NCBI GenBank assembly: GCA_021229015.1
Contig: CM037784.1
Span: forward strand, 65,809,223 to 65,873,222
Reading direction: 5' to 3'
DNA: 64,000 nt
Origin: Solen grandis
Lineage: Eukaryota > Mollusca > Bivalvia > Adapedonta > Solenidae
Translations under genes and position numbers: made by a program
The notes under the pieces: model-generated
What the model was told of the DNA's origin: nothing
Database searches by the model: none
Seen by the model: only the letters and a program-made list of their open reading frames with translations
In this document: positions 26,939 through 41,900 of the stretch, one piece after another
Layout: each line of letters opens with the position of its first letter
Numbering within the stretch: the first letter of the stretch is position 1

Positions 26939-29900
26939 CTGTTGAGTTAAATTGAAATCTTAATGTTCTTAACAGAATGTGTGTAAGTTTTTAGCACATA
27001 TAGAAGGTAAAGAGGTATCTGTTGTATAGTTTGAGAAATATTATTGGAAGTGAATCACACAAAAGTACATTAATTAATCATCCAAATCACAAAGTGACAG
27101 ACAAACAGATAGGATGTTTGTTTGTAAGGTTTTACATCCCAACAAAAGCTATTCATTAACCCTTTCCCTCATATAGACTCATTTTGATGCACTCATTAGG
27201 TACCACATAAAGCCTGATCTGCAGAAAACCACAGTTAAACCTTACCAAATTTAAGTATAAATCCTCATTTCCAGACCACTGAGGAGCAGCGAACAGCATA
27301 AAACCTGATCAGCCTGTGAGTTACTCGCAGGCTGATCTGGTTTTATGCTGTTCGCATAGGTCTTTTCATGGTGTCCTCTATGAGGGAAAGGGTTAATTAG
27401 GTGACTATATCTACTTGAAACAGATAGTTCTGCCTACCACTGCAGTAACATGATGTAGACAAGTGGCATGATACCACACCCAGTCACATTACCCTAAAAC
27501 CAGGCCAACCAGTCCTGCCTTACATTCAGTTAATGATAACACTCTGAACTGCTCACAACTGCTAGAGAGTTTGTTCCCTGCATGTATCCTATATGCTACA
27601 ATACAACAGGGATGCAAATAATAATGTTAGTGACTGTAACTGATAATTGAACACAGTGTAGGAACTACCCTACATTTATATCCAGCACAACAAAGGCAGC
27701 TACCAATACCATTTTTTAAATGATTTTGGTAGGCTGCAGATGGGCATTGCACCCATGAACTCCTACAAACAGGGCAGAAGTTCTAATTACTGAATCACTA
27801 GGACCTACATATAAACATTATATGATGCAGATTTATGATTCTATATACCTGTCTGGTGAATCTGTAGTAAATGTCCTTATTTTGTGTGATGTTCACAAGT
27901 AGGAAATTGTTAAAATATCATACCAATAAAACAAAAAATATCATAGTCACTCCACCTCGAAAACAGGAATGACTACCGGTAACTCATATGAAATAACTTG
28001 TTACATGTACTGCTATCTTAAAATGAACCATAGCAGACAACTTTTGTTATAAATGTCTTTAAGGACCATAGATATATTTAATTCAGACAGATTTGTTCCA
28101 AATAAATTTAGGCTAATACTAATGTAGGCATTTTTATTGCAATAGAATAATGACAAACAATGAATACCTATGCCCAATTCTTCCAAAACTTGTTCTATGG
28201 CTTTCGTTTTCTTCTGACCGAGAGATGCTGGAAGTTTCATCTGAAAAGAAAAACAGTGAATGAACTCATTAAGATTTACAAAAAATAACAGAAAATGACT
28301 TAGAAACTGTCCTAATGTAATTTTATTGTATTTCCTTAAGTATTAAAACAAGAGGGCCGTGCTGACCCTTTGTTTCACCTCCAACAATTTCCTTGCACTT
28401 TCATAGGTCAAATCAATGTCCCCTATATTTATATATAGGGTTGGTAGAAATCCATATATGGTCAGTAGAAACAAAATAGCGTTGAAAATGAAGAAACACT
28501 ATTAAAAGTGGTTGATAAATCAAATCAATTATTTACCCTTCACTAGGTTAACACCTCACTCTCTATGAACATTATTGACTCCCTATAATTCTGTGTAGGG
28601 TCAGTACCAAACTCAATAATTAATAATATCACTCATCTTAATATATCTTATTTTCATGAAGATGAAATGATATTAATGTCATTAAGATTGTGACTAAGTT
28701 TCATAAAGATTGCTTCATAAATGCAGCTGATAGACTGTTGACAAAAAAGGAAACTTTTTTCAATAATTCAAGGGTCATAACTCCTCACCTACAAGGTTAA
28801 TATCAGCAATTTCTTAAATACTATTACAGTCAAACCTGTCTTAAGTGGTCAGTCAAGAGAAAATGGCCGCTTAACAAAGGTGACAGCTAAATGAGTTTAT
28901 GTATATAACAAAATGCTACAGTTTGGTAATAATGAAATTGACCCCTAAATGCAGGTTGACTGCTAAATCAGGTTGACTGCTTAATACAGGGGGCTGCTAA
29001 TACAGGTTCAAATGAAGTCAGTTTAGTTACTTAAATGTTTGGTAAAACAAGAATAGAGGAATTCGTTCCTACCTTATCAAGATATTACATATTACTTGCA
29101 CACTGTAGCTAAAGTTTGAGCCCTATATGAATCTGAACATTTTGCCAAAAAAAAAAGATAAAATCCATTGTGACCTACCTTCTGACTCCTGACATACACA
29201 CCCGGCTGTTTGAAATCAGGGAACTTGATACCAGTGGTCTCTGGGGTTTGCTACAAATACAGACAGTCTAGGTACACTTTCAGTATCATACAAAGACCCG
29301 TCTCCACTAGTTATGTCATGAAACTGACTGATTTTCATTGATTTCTTGGATGATATTAACCATGAAAATCAATCCCCTCCTGTTTATCAATCAAACATAC
29401 AAAAATCCTAATTTTTTGTAACAACGAAATCAACTTAATTACAGGTCCACAACATTTAATTTCAACCAAAAATAATGATTTGACAGTAATACAGACAGGA
29501 TCAGCTATCATGGTGACTGATGAAACATTATCTGCAAGTGTGTTGTAATTTGTACACAAAATTTGTTTCTTTTGTACTGACTGTGACAAACCTGTGAACA
29601 AAGGCCACAAAAGGGAAATGAACTACTGGCCTTTATCAGGAGGTGGCTGTCATTCAGAGGTTCAATTCTCTATAAATTTAAGCCTGGCATTGGCTTTTTT
29701 GGCCGGTGATCACTAGGTTTTATTGTACTTTCCACCTCAGGTGGTTCTGAACAATTCTTGCAAGTTTTGAACCCACATCCCTCTTTACAAAGTCTCGTTC
29801 ACTATACAATACAGGTACCAATGAACAATGAAGCCCTGACAAGAATCACTATTCAGTCTAATATACCATCTACCCACCCCTGTTGTAGTGTCCTTCAATT

Positions 29901-32900
29901 TCTGTTGTTGCTGGAACTTTTTGTTAGTTTTCTTCTTGTCTGACTTGCGACTGTCGATGTTACTGTCAGCCGCTGTGATCAATTTCTGCAGATCCTGCGT
30001 CTTCTTCTCTCTCTCCTTCTTCCTCAGTTCTATCTTCTTTAACTCCGCAATCAGATTCTCTTCCTCTTCCACCTGTTATTAAACCAATGACATAACAATA
30101 TGATGGCATCAGAAAAATTCATATCCATGCTTTTAAGTATAAGTATTCTAAAACTTAATGACAAAACTTGATTTCCTTCCTGATTTTTTTTTTATTGTCA
30201 TTCAGATTTCTAATATCTTTCTAATTAACCAATTACTTAATGAGTATTCATTTACATATACAACTTAATACATATTAATTTGCTGAACTGTATCTAAAAC
30301 AATGAATTTTTCTTACTTTTAAAATGTTCTCTATCATGTCTGACAGTCATCACAAAAGCTAGTTCTAGAGGCAAGGAAGTACAATCATTATTTTATACCT
30401 CTGTCCTCAGATTCTTGGAATATGAATGTCTGTGAGACTTTCTAAGATTTGCCATAATCTATATAATTGTAGGTATTTTTTGTTGTGTGCCAGATGTTAA
30501 CAAGTTAATTCCTACTGCCTGAGCTTGAATCACACTCTAGACCTTAAGTATGCAAGTCTGTAAACTCTACCACATTAATACAAGATGGCAAGGAAACAGC
30601 GACAAGTTTCTGGTCTTCTGAGTGCAGAACAAAATATGGATGTAATGTATCATAAAGATGAACAGACAGTACCTGTTCTGTTGTCCGGTTGAACAGTTTG
30701 ATCAGCTGAGATTTCCTCTTTCGTTCATGGTCGGCATCAAATGCTCTGATCTTCGGCTCTGTGCCTGCTGGTGCCCGTACCTATTCATAGAGTTCATTTA
30801 TTTCACTCTAAAATACATATCTGTAACAAATTTCAATAAATCTCAAGGCGTAAAATGCTGGAGCCACATAGTTTGTTACTGATTCTTTGTTGTCAGGCTA
30901 GTGAAGTCTTCAGCCTTTGCCTCATGAATATTCATATACAAATTTATGACTTGATGAATATAATTCACTGGAACTTTAAATTTCATATGAAAGAATTTTC
31001 TTTGCTGTGCAGACTGTGTAAAGTCTGTACTACAATACCGTATGAAAAACAGAGGAGACCCTGATCAGACACCACCTGGAAGCAGTCTGAACTGGGTCTG
31101 CCCTGTTAACCAATGCACCAAAACAACTCTATACAAGAGGGCCATGATGGCCCTGAATCGCTCACCTGATTATAAATGAGCAACATATGTTGGATTTTTC
31201 ATATTGACCTACTTTTTGACATCACAAGACCCACTTTCGAGCTTGACCAAGATTTTATGGAAACAGACATTCCAACCAAGTTTCAGGAAGATTGGGCCAA
31301 AAATGTGGCCTCTAGAGTGTTAACAAGGTTTTTCTAAGATTTGACCTCATGACCTACTTTTTGACCCCACAGGACCCAATTACTAACCTGTCCAAGATTT
31401 TATGGAAAAAAACATTCCGACCAAGTTTCATAAAGATTAGGCCAAAAATGTGGCCTCTAGAATGTTAACAATGTTTTTCTAAGATTTGACCTCATGACCT
31501 ACTTTTTGACCCCACATGACCCAATTTCGAACTTGTCCAAGATTTTATGGAGACAAACATTCTGACCAAGTTTCATGAAGATTGGCCAAAAAATATGTAA
31601 CAGTCAAATAGAAACAATGAAACATCTTTTTTGGGAGTGTCAACACTCACAACAATTATGGAATTCTATAAGCTCCTTCTTACAAACTAAACATATAGAA
31701 ACAGTATTTAATTATAAAATAATATCATGTGGTATAAAAAGTAATAATGACAAAGATGATATGATAAACTTTATTATACTATTATACTATTAGTGAAAGT
31801 GTTTATATATCAGTCAAAAATAAAAAATGAAAAACCTAATATAAATGTGTTTAAAGAAATTTTAAAATCCAGATTGACAGTAGAACAACATATAGCTCAA
31901 ATGCATAATAATTTGAATATGTTCAATAACAAATGGAAACCTTTTCTCTAATATTCATCTCATCTCATTTTACATAATATAGAATATTATTGGTATATAG
32001 AAAAAACCACATACTGTATTATTTTTTTTATTATTTTTTTTTTATATATATTAAGAATTTTTTAAACATTACCTTTCCTTTTTTTATTTTCATTTTTTTT
32101 CCTTTTTGTTTTTTTTTTTTTTTTGGATTTCTATCCATTTCTATTATTGAAAAATCTTTCCTATTCTCTATAATATAATTCTATTTTCTTTCTCTCTAAA
32201 TTTTTCCATGAAATTGCATTACATATATACTGAACTTGTGTATGTTTACTTTGTAATAGATTCATGATATAATTGAAATATGTGTATGTAACTGATTGGA
32301 AATAATAAATAAATGAAAAAAAAAAAAAAAATATGGCCTCTAGAGTGTTAACAAGCCAAATTGTTGACGACGAACGACGCACGATTACAAAAGCTCACCT
32401 TGAGCACATTGTGCTCAGGTGAGCTAAAAAGGCAAAGGGTTAATAGATGTAGTTGCATTAATCTGAGAAACATGGAGTCATTGAGATATTTCACAGTCAT
32501 TCAACAGTAATTACCAAAATTGTTATGTGCACAGTCAATTCTTTTAGCTTGTTCCAAGACTTTTGGAACATCTTTGTAACATCCTGACCATGTGACCAGG
32601 CCTCATGCTCTCAAAAATACATAAATATGATCTCGGACTCAACTAAAATCTACTCAAACCCCTCTTGAATTTAATATGAGTTGGAACATGATGCTTATTT
32701 ACAGTTTTTTTCCAGAACATTTGGCTTGATCATGAAAGTTGCTTATCTGAAGGAAATGATATTGCTATATTCTGCCTAACTGTGTAACATATTCTGCCTG
32801 TGTTAACATTCTGACTAACTGTGGTAACTGACTGAGACGAGACTACTTATACTTGCCTAACTGTGAGTACTGACTTTGACAAATGTGTTACATCCTATGT

Positions 32901-35900
32901 AACCGTGGGAAATGACCTGACCTGATTTCCATAACTTGCTGCCTTGACAAGTCTGCAGCATCCTACTTTACAGTGAGAACTGACAACTATTAAGTTTGTT
33001 TACTTTTGCCTGAGAGAACTCAGACCTGACCTTGACAAGTTTGTTACAGATGTTGTAGTATCTCTCCTTCAAATCTTCGACACTGCGATCTGAGTACTTC
33101 TCTCGATCCCAGCGGTCTTTCATCACAATGAAACGCAGACTGAACCGTTTACACAAATCAAACAGATGGTCTGTCTCCTGCCGCGTCCAGCCATCGTCAT
33201 GGAGATGTTGCTGGTACTCAAGGTCAGAGTACACTGGCACCTCTGGTTGCTAGGCAACAAATGGCATGTACAATAGTTATTATTATTTAAACTTGGTGAT
33301 ACCTTTTAGGAGATGTTTATACCATATTTGAATGTCATATTGCCCTTTAATCCTCCTAGTGAACCAGAATATTTCAATTCAGAAACAGCCTTCCAATTTC
33401 TTTTCTTTTTTTTTTTTTTTAATTTAAACCAGCAATCACCTGAGAAATAACTTGACAAATTTCAACTTTTATTTATCAATTTCATGTTTATTATATAATC
33501 ACAATTCATTATAATTCTTATACAAGTATGTTATAACTTAAATTACAAAAATTAAAAACATTTATGGAAGTTTGTCAAGTATATGCAGTGGTGCCTACCT
33601 TATTGAACCTAGCAAAGGGGTAGTCCTTGCCTTCATCTGCAACTCTTCTCCAGTGATGGAAGATGGCCCCATCCTACCAGAAAAGACAGTACATGTAGTT
33701 TTTTTTTTTTTGTAAAAATTGCAAGACAGGCTAAATCAGAACTTAAACCCAAGTTGATATTTTCCCACCACTAACTTCTACAATATCTGTAAGTAAATCT
33801 GAAAAGTTAAAACAATGGCACCATGGGCCAGAGGGAGGGTAAATGACTGCTGAACTGAAGATTGTGGCAAGAATTTTTCATGACCTTCCCAGGGGTAAAG
33901 TACTGGTCCAACACAGAGACCATTGAGGATAAGTATAACTTGTTTTCAAATTAACATAAAAAGAAATAAATGTCAAAAATTAAGTTTTAATTGTTGTCAC
34001 CCCAAAAAAGTTTTAATTGTTACGAAAAAAAAAAGTTTTCATTGTTACGAAAAAAAAAAAGATTTCTACAAGCAACTTAATTCATGGTTGGAGGAAAAAT
34101 AAACAGATGAGGTACATACCTTGCGGGCGGGGTTGGTGAATGGCATCCACTTCCAGGGCCTCACCCTGCTGCTTCCAATCTTGGCCTTCATCTGTTTGTA
34201 GCCCTGGTTGGTATCAGTGGGCATGAGGGGTGGGGCATCCCTGGCAACAGTCACCATGGCAACATAGTGTCACATGACAACAAGAAGTCACATGACAGGA
34301 CACTGCCACATGACACTTAACATACATGTTACATGGCACATATAGACACAAGATATGGTCACATGACCATAACACATAGTCATTGTCCCATGTGACTTCC
34401 CAAATCTACACTGTATCTAAGTTCACGCAGGATTTTTCTGAACATAAAAGTTGTTTTCAATGTTTGAAATTTAAACTCAGGCTTCTTATAACTACTAAAG
34501 TTTTATAATCTAATACCATTTTAATTCATATAATTCCACATAAATGATGTATCTCTTAAAACATTAACTGGACCTATTCTGCTATTCATGGCACCATTAT
34601 ATTTTGAGGATGCTCTATCTTGTCTAAGTACAGTAACAAACTTTAAGATGATTATCATGGGCTGACTGCAAAACTCCATCTCCATCTATTCCTATACACA
34701 CTTAAAATAATGTTTTGTGGTCATCCCTCAATATGCAGTCTATTTTTAAATCATTGGAGGGGGTGAAGATGGGGGGGAGGGTTTGGTCTGCTTGTCCCTC
34801 CTCCTTCTATTCCTATAAACACTTCAAACAGCTTTAGGGTCATTGCTAAAAGTATGCTTCATAAGGAAAATGGAATACAGTAACACCTCGCTATTAAGAC
34901 CACCATTTGTTGCAGCGAAAAGTGGTCCTAATAGCCAGGTGGTCCTAATAGCCAGGTGGTCTTAATAGCCAGGTGGTCATTATAGCCAGGTGGTATTAAT
35001 AGCCAGGTGGTTTTAAGAGCCAGGTGGTCCTAATAGCCAGGTGGTCTTAATAGCCAGGTGGTCTTAATAGTGAATTTTACTGATATAGACAGAACAGGAC
35101 CTAAAACTATTTGGTTAAAAAATAATTAATGGTCTTGATGGCTAGGTGGTCTTAATTCTGAGGTGGTCTTAAAGCCAGGTTTTACTGTTTATCATGTGGG
35201 TCTGGCTAAAATACCACCAACAATGATAAGCTCTAAGTTATAGTTAAATTTTTGTATTTGGTAGAAACACGTTCCACCATTCCTGTTTTGAAAACATTCA
35301 TGTACATTACAAAGATGAATGAATTATCACCTTAATAAGTAACAATATGTGATAAGAAATTAATTACCTGGATATTTTTATTAAAAGAAACTAGACTGGT
35401 GAAACTTCCCCCTATGTATTTACATATCACTAAGCACTTTGTAACATTGGTGAAATTCAAACCAGCCCTTGTGAGTGCAACGAACCTGCTGAAAGTTGCA
35501 ATCACAAGTAAATACATTGATGTAAAACTATCATTTTGAAAGGTGGGTTTAGCAGATATAAAAAAGTCTTTGAATGTGAATTTGTCATCTTATAGGCTAA
35601 AAGTTGAATACTTAAAACTGACAACATAATTCTTCTCACTTTTAACTATAACCTGAGCTACTGCTCTATTATGTGCAAAAGATGTATTAAATATACAATA
35701 CCCCAAAATCCCATTGTAAATGTTATCTTATTTATTTTCAAGTTGATCAAGAAGAATCACTCTTGACGGTGCCTGAGTTGGACCAGTACTATGCATATGG
35801 GAAAGCCATGAAAGAACCTTGCCACCAACAGCATTCAAACCCACAACCTCTAGAACCCCAGTCATGTATGTTACCACTGCGTCCCCAAAAGACAGGTAAT

Positions 35901-38900
35901 GCATTTACAAGATCAATGGCTAGATGGACAGACAGTGTGATTCGTATACATGTTTACCCCCCATGCTTATTTGATGGGGGTATAAAAAGTATGACTAAAC
36001 CATATGGCTGCTGCTACCAACATCCTATTTTTAGAAGATAATGTTTATAAGTATGGTGTTTTACAGCAAGCATTTTCAACCAGCAGGGAGCGTAATACAA
36101 TCTGCAATTTAATTTGTATTAATTTGAGAGAAACTCAGGCTCCAACACTGGATAAACTTGGTAGCCAGGAGAGGGACCTAGAAGCCCCAAATATATTTCA
36201 TTATATTAAGCAATTTTTAAGATTTATTTGTAGGGGGCTCATTTCAATTAGGAATGCCTTTCATTGGGACTAAAGAGGAAATGTTTTTGCATTACTTATG
36301 TTAGAATTTCCATTGTGAAAGGCTAATCATATAGGATTAATTAAGGTCTTGAAACCGTAAAAGCCATCAATTCCATCAAAACCATGCATTTAACTTCACA
36401 ATATAAGCTTTTAAAATGTCAACAAATGGACATCTTAGGGGCAAACTGAAAGGTTATATATAGTGACTGAAGTTATTTTATTACCTCCCCTTGATAATTT
36501 TGTTTTCATGAGTTATTTTCCTTAAAAACTAAAAAAAAAGTGATTATCTCCATTTTCCTATGGTGAAGTTCAGTTTCTTTATGAAATTTGAAACAGAATC
36601 ATATGATGCATCTTCCTACTGTGATTTTTTTATAAATCAAATTCATTTTTTCATATTCACAGAAAATGTATATTTCCCATAGGCTTCAATGTTAACTTAA
36701 ATACAGATTATCAACCCCAAATTAGATGAAAAAAAAAACATTGGGGAAAAAACTCTTGGTGAAATATATTCATTTTTGAATGTCTTCAAAGTGTCAAAGT
36801 TTCATAGAAATATAACCATCCAGTGGCAAGATATTAAATATGGTTATTAGGCTGCTAATACCTTATGAGTTTGTCAAGCCCAACAGCTTTCTCTCTCCCC
36901 CCCCCCCCCCCCCCCCACACACACACACTTTATTTTTATCACAGGGTGTTTATAAGCATCTTCCCTCTGAAAATTACATTCAGTTAAAATTCAATTAAAT
37001 TACCACATGATTTTTTTTTTCTCCCCAAACTTGGTGTTTTTACTCTAAAGATATAGTATTAACCCATTACCTTAGGAGTATCCATGTAGACATGACTGTA
37101 TGACTTGATGAATATATTGAACAATAAATAATAAATATGTAACAATTGAATTTTTCTTTGCCTGTGTAGACTGTGACACAATACTGTTTGCAATGTGTCA
37201 AAATTTGTTTATTTGTACGAGGTGAAGAGTTGAGGATCTGCCTGGCTCACAACCTTGCAAAACAGTAACAGCCTGGCAAGCTGAAAATCTGGTAGTTGCA
37301 GGCCCTTCATAAATTTAAGACAGACGCTCACCAGAAGCATCTTTTACAGAGTTACACACCTGCTAGTTTGCAAGTTAATAATGGCTGACAATTTCAAATT
37401 TTAGTATAATCTAAATTCATGACTGTTATTATAATTATTATAAAACTATTATTTTTTACATGTACTTAAAAAAATGCAAAACATTTATTCATGGCAAAAA
37501 GGATGATTATTCTATTTGATATATTTTCCTGGTTAAATTGACATATGGAGTATGCATTTACATATATGGACTGTACACAGCATCAAAAAAAAAAAAAAAA
37601 AAAAAAAATGAATGGCCCTCGCATGCATACATTTAACAACCTCTGTTTCCATGACAATTCATGTTATGGTCTACATGTGTTATGGTGTCCTAAGTGAGTC
37701 ACAACAATGAAAGCAAGGTGATACCTCTGGTTCACCATACATGCTTAATGTATTCTCCACAGTTATCCCCCCTTAAAGCCACTGATCTACCCTTTCATAA
37801 CAGTTGTCCCCCCTGCTAGCACACATCATTATATAACCCACAGCTGCTGATTATGATCTGTTCATCACCTGTGGAATTTTTTTAAAACCATTTTATTTTC
37901 TCAGTCAAAAGCCAATACAGAAATCTGATTGGATGCAAGTTAACCTTGTTCTGTCAAGTGCTAACCCATCAGAATGCTTGTATAGTAATACTCTATAACC
38001 TATACCTCCTACCCACCACTGATGTTCATACCTCCACAAGGAGAGTATCAAAAATGCATAAAATGTTGAGTTACTGGTTGAAAATCCCACAGCTGATGAA
38101 TGAAGAGTAACTGGGTGTCTAATTATGACTAGAACACTGCTTGGACTTTTCAAGATTTTCCAGTGAAAGTTGAATCCCTACCTTTACAAAACTGTAAAGT
38201 AAGTATTTTCCTTTTGATGACTGAGTCATCTGTTTACAAATAATATCACCAGGCTCCATTTCCACCAACCATACTTAGAACTAAGTAAAACTTAAATTCT
38301 TAGGGGCAAATTTAAGCTTTCTTATTTTTCTAATTTGAATACATGTATCTTACTATTTCCATTTCTTAACAAATATTATTAGTTTTTATGGTAATGTCAA
38401 CTTACCAACATATAAACTTTGTCATGTACTTGTATTTTTAGTTAAACTGAAGTGGTTGAATGTGTTTTTACCTAAGAAATTAAGTATTATTTAGCGTTAA
38501 GTATTTGTGGTGGAATTCCAGCCAGGTTGACCACTGATCACATGATGCTCAAGAGTAGCTTTTGGTTGAAAAAAATTCATTTTGAATATATCTGCAAGTA
38601 CAGAAATGGTCCCTCATATTAATCACCCCTGTCATAACAGTGCTCCAGAACAGAATTCTTCAAATGAAAAAAAAATTCTTTGTTTGTTGGAATGTCCCAC
38701 TGTAAGTATTTAAATCAATTGGAGAAAATGTCTACTTAAGACAGATTTACAGCTGCCACAATGCTGTATCAAACTATCGACATGTGGATTGATGCCACAC
38801 CCAGTCACATTATCCTGACATTGAGCCATCCAGTCTTGGAACTACCCTTATATGTTGAACACAAGGCAGCTATAACAGTACATTTTTCATGACTTTGGTA

Positions 38901-41900
38901 TGTTACGGCTGGGGATCAAACCCACAACCCCCTCCTCCCACCAAAACGTTGAGTATTTTTTTGCCGTGTATCAAACCATGACCTCCCACAGCGGACGCTC
39001 AACCACTTGGCCACCAGGGACAGTCAAAAACAAATTTCCACCAATCAGAACACATTAATAGTGCAAAAGAGCACAATGGTAGAGTCTGCTCTGTGACAGG
39101 GAGGTCTGGGATCAAATACCAGCCAGGGCACTTTTAGCTAGGGTATCACATCCAGACTCCCTTGTATCTAGCCACCGTCTCTTCTGCATGCTGTCTCTTA
39201 AGTAAAAACAGGATCCCACTTGTGGGTTATCCTTGACTTCCAGCTCTAAATATGGCCATGATAATCAGTAAATGGTATCTTACAATTACTATAGCAGAAG
39301 AATTATCCCTGTCCCATGGTAAATTCAATCATCTCCCTTTTTAATATTTCACATCATAAAAATACTTCATATCACATTTTTGAACACAGCCTTGTCCCTA
39401 TATATCTTGACAAGCTGGGTGTATTTCTAACATAAATGTTTGTCAATAATGGATCTTTCTAATGTTTACATATATATGCAAAGCAGATTATCATATTATC
39501 CAATAGCTAGACAGGAATGTCATGTGATCAATGGTTGACTTGATTACCTGTAATACAAAAAAACTCATGGGTTTGTATTTTGATACTGATTGTGAGTAAA
39601 TGGAAAGTAATCCCTTAACCCTTTATCTCATATACTCTCATTTTGAGACATTTGCAAACAGAACAGACCCAGATCAGACAGCTCCTTCCAGCAGCTGTCT
39701 TATCAGGGTTTCCACTGTTTGCTCATACAATATTGTAGCTCAGATTTTAAACAGTCTGCATGACAAAGATAAATATTTATTTTTTTATAAACCATTTAAG
39801 GATCAGAAAATTTATATTCATTAAGTCCTAATTCTTTACAAGAATATTCATGAGGTAAAGGGTTAACAAAAGGTTGCGGCAAGGCAAAAATTTTCACTTC
39901 AAAAACTGGAAAGGTCCATAAGTCTTGTGAAATTTATAGGGCTGAAACGGTACCATAAGGTACTGTTGTATCGAGGTTTTTTGTCTTCTGGTACAAGGCA
40001 CAGTACATAACTTCATATTTCAGGTACAAAATTTCCAAGTACAAATTTGCTAGGGTAAAAGAGTGACCAATTTCTAAAGAATGTTTCTGACTGGTCTAGA
40101 AGCCACTACATAGCAAATGAAAGGAGGCATTCTGTCTTAATTATCTTTGTTTCTAGTCACGAAAAAAAAAACCTGATGTAAAAGATTTTAGAATTACTGA
40201 TGCTTCCTTATTCTACAGGTTGAAGGTTTTGGATTTTTTTTCTATTACTTCCATGCAAGGGGGGCAACAAGAGATACCTCAATTTGCAAACTTTGTCAAG
40301 TTGTTGTGCCGTCACTACAACTTGCAAATACACCCACTATAGTAATCGGCTCTGTACAGTACTGAATACCATGTACCTAGTACCATACTGTTTGGGTCCT
40401 GTACGGTTTCAGCCCTAGTAAATCATACATGTACATGTATCTACATGTTTCAGCTGTGCCTTAAACTCAATAATAAAATGAAAACAAGGAAATGTGTCTG
40501 TGCAACAATAATGCCCCGCTGAAATACGTTGGTAAGAACCAAATATTTAATTGTACTTTTGAAAGGTTATATCTTGATGTATATTTGTATCAAGTTTCAT
40601 GATGATTTGAAGTCATCTTCAAAGAAAAAAGCTTTAACACAACAGTAAACTTGAGACAGGACAACTACTTTCACCATGTTCATTCAACCATGAAATATAG
40701 GTCACAGTCCAAAAATTGTATAAAAATTAAATAGTTCATACCATTATGTATATGTATACCCATTTTCATGAAGATGTGAAGTCATCGTCATTGAGAAAAT
40801 GCTTAAACACAACAGTAAACCTCAGGGGTAACGGACAGCTGGACGGATGAATAAACACACACACAAATGAACTGATGGACGCACCTACTGAAAATCTATA
40901 TATCCTGCAACACAGTTGGCAGGGCATAAAAAGTATAATGTTTTTTTCCATTGTGATGTTACACATATATACAAGAGTGTTCTTTGGAACACGTATGTCA
41001 CATGCTGAAGTGTGATGGAAAAAGTGTGAAGGACAGACTGATGGACAGACAACAGAAAAGGTCCCTATGTGTCACTCCTGCTTGCAGCAGGTGACACAAA
41101 AAAGATATGAAACTGTGATTAGACATTCCTTATCAGATGATACTACAATTAATCCTGATCATTACTGGACATTATGTGTCACAACTACTTCAGAACAAAA
41201 ATTATCCTTGAAGATGATGAATACCCCCAGATAGCGCTTTGTCACAGTTACTGTTACCATGTCAGACAGTCTTGAAAAATATAACAAAGGGCCATAACTC
41301 ATTCAAAATCATGCGAATCATGACATGCCAGCAATATGCGCACCTGGGCTTGGTACTTATCAATCTTGTAAAGTTTCATCAAAATCCGACCAAAGGTAGC
41401 CAGGAAATAGGGCAGACAAATCTTGTTTACAGGCAGACCATCAAACCGACATACGTGACTCCAATATAGCCCCCATATACTTCATATCTGGGGGTATAAT
41501 AAACTATTGAATTCCTGAGGCTGGATATTAGAGATTTAGAGTTTTCCTAAACTTTACATGAACTAGAAATTCTGGATTCTATCCAGATCCAGAAATCAAG
41601 ACCCAGAGAAAGGCTGACGTATCTTGTAGCATGTCACAATATCAAACTCACAAATTATTTACTAATGATTAACAACAAAGAGGGGCATGTTTTAAACAAG
41701 GTGGATCTACCAAAAGCTCTTCATGCAAATAAGGCACTATAAACTGTTAAGTATATTTTGACAATACTGAACCAGCGGATATGACGGAAAACAAAACAAC
41801 TCCCAGACACTGCGAGCAATACATTGCTGAACCAGACTAACTGAACTAAAACAGATCCTGCAAACAAATATAACTTCTTCATAGTCTAGAGGCCTTCAAA

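Noticed and set aside
34920..35070. Short repeats at even spacing
   Set aside because: Head-to-tail tandem copies without spacers; a minisatellite, not CRISPR.
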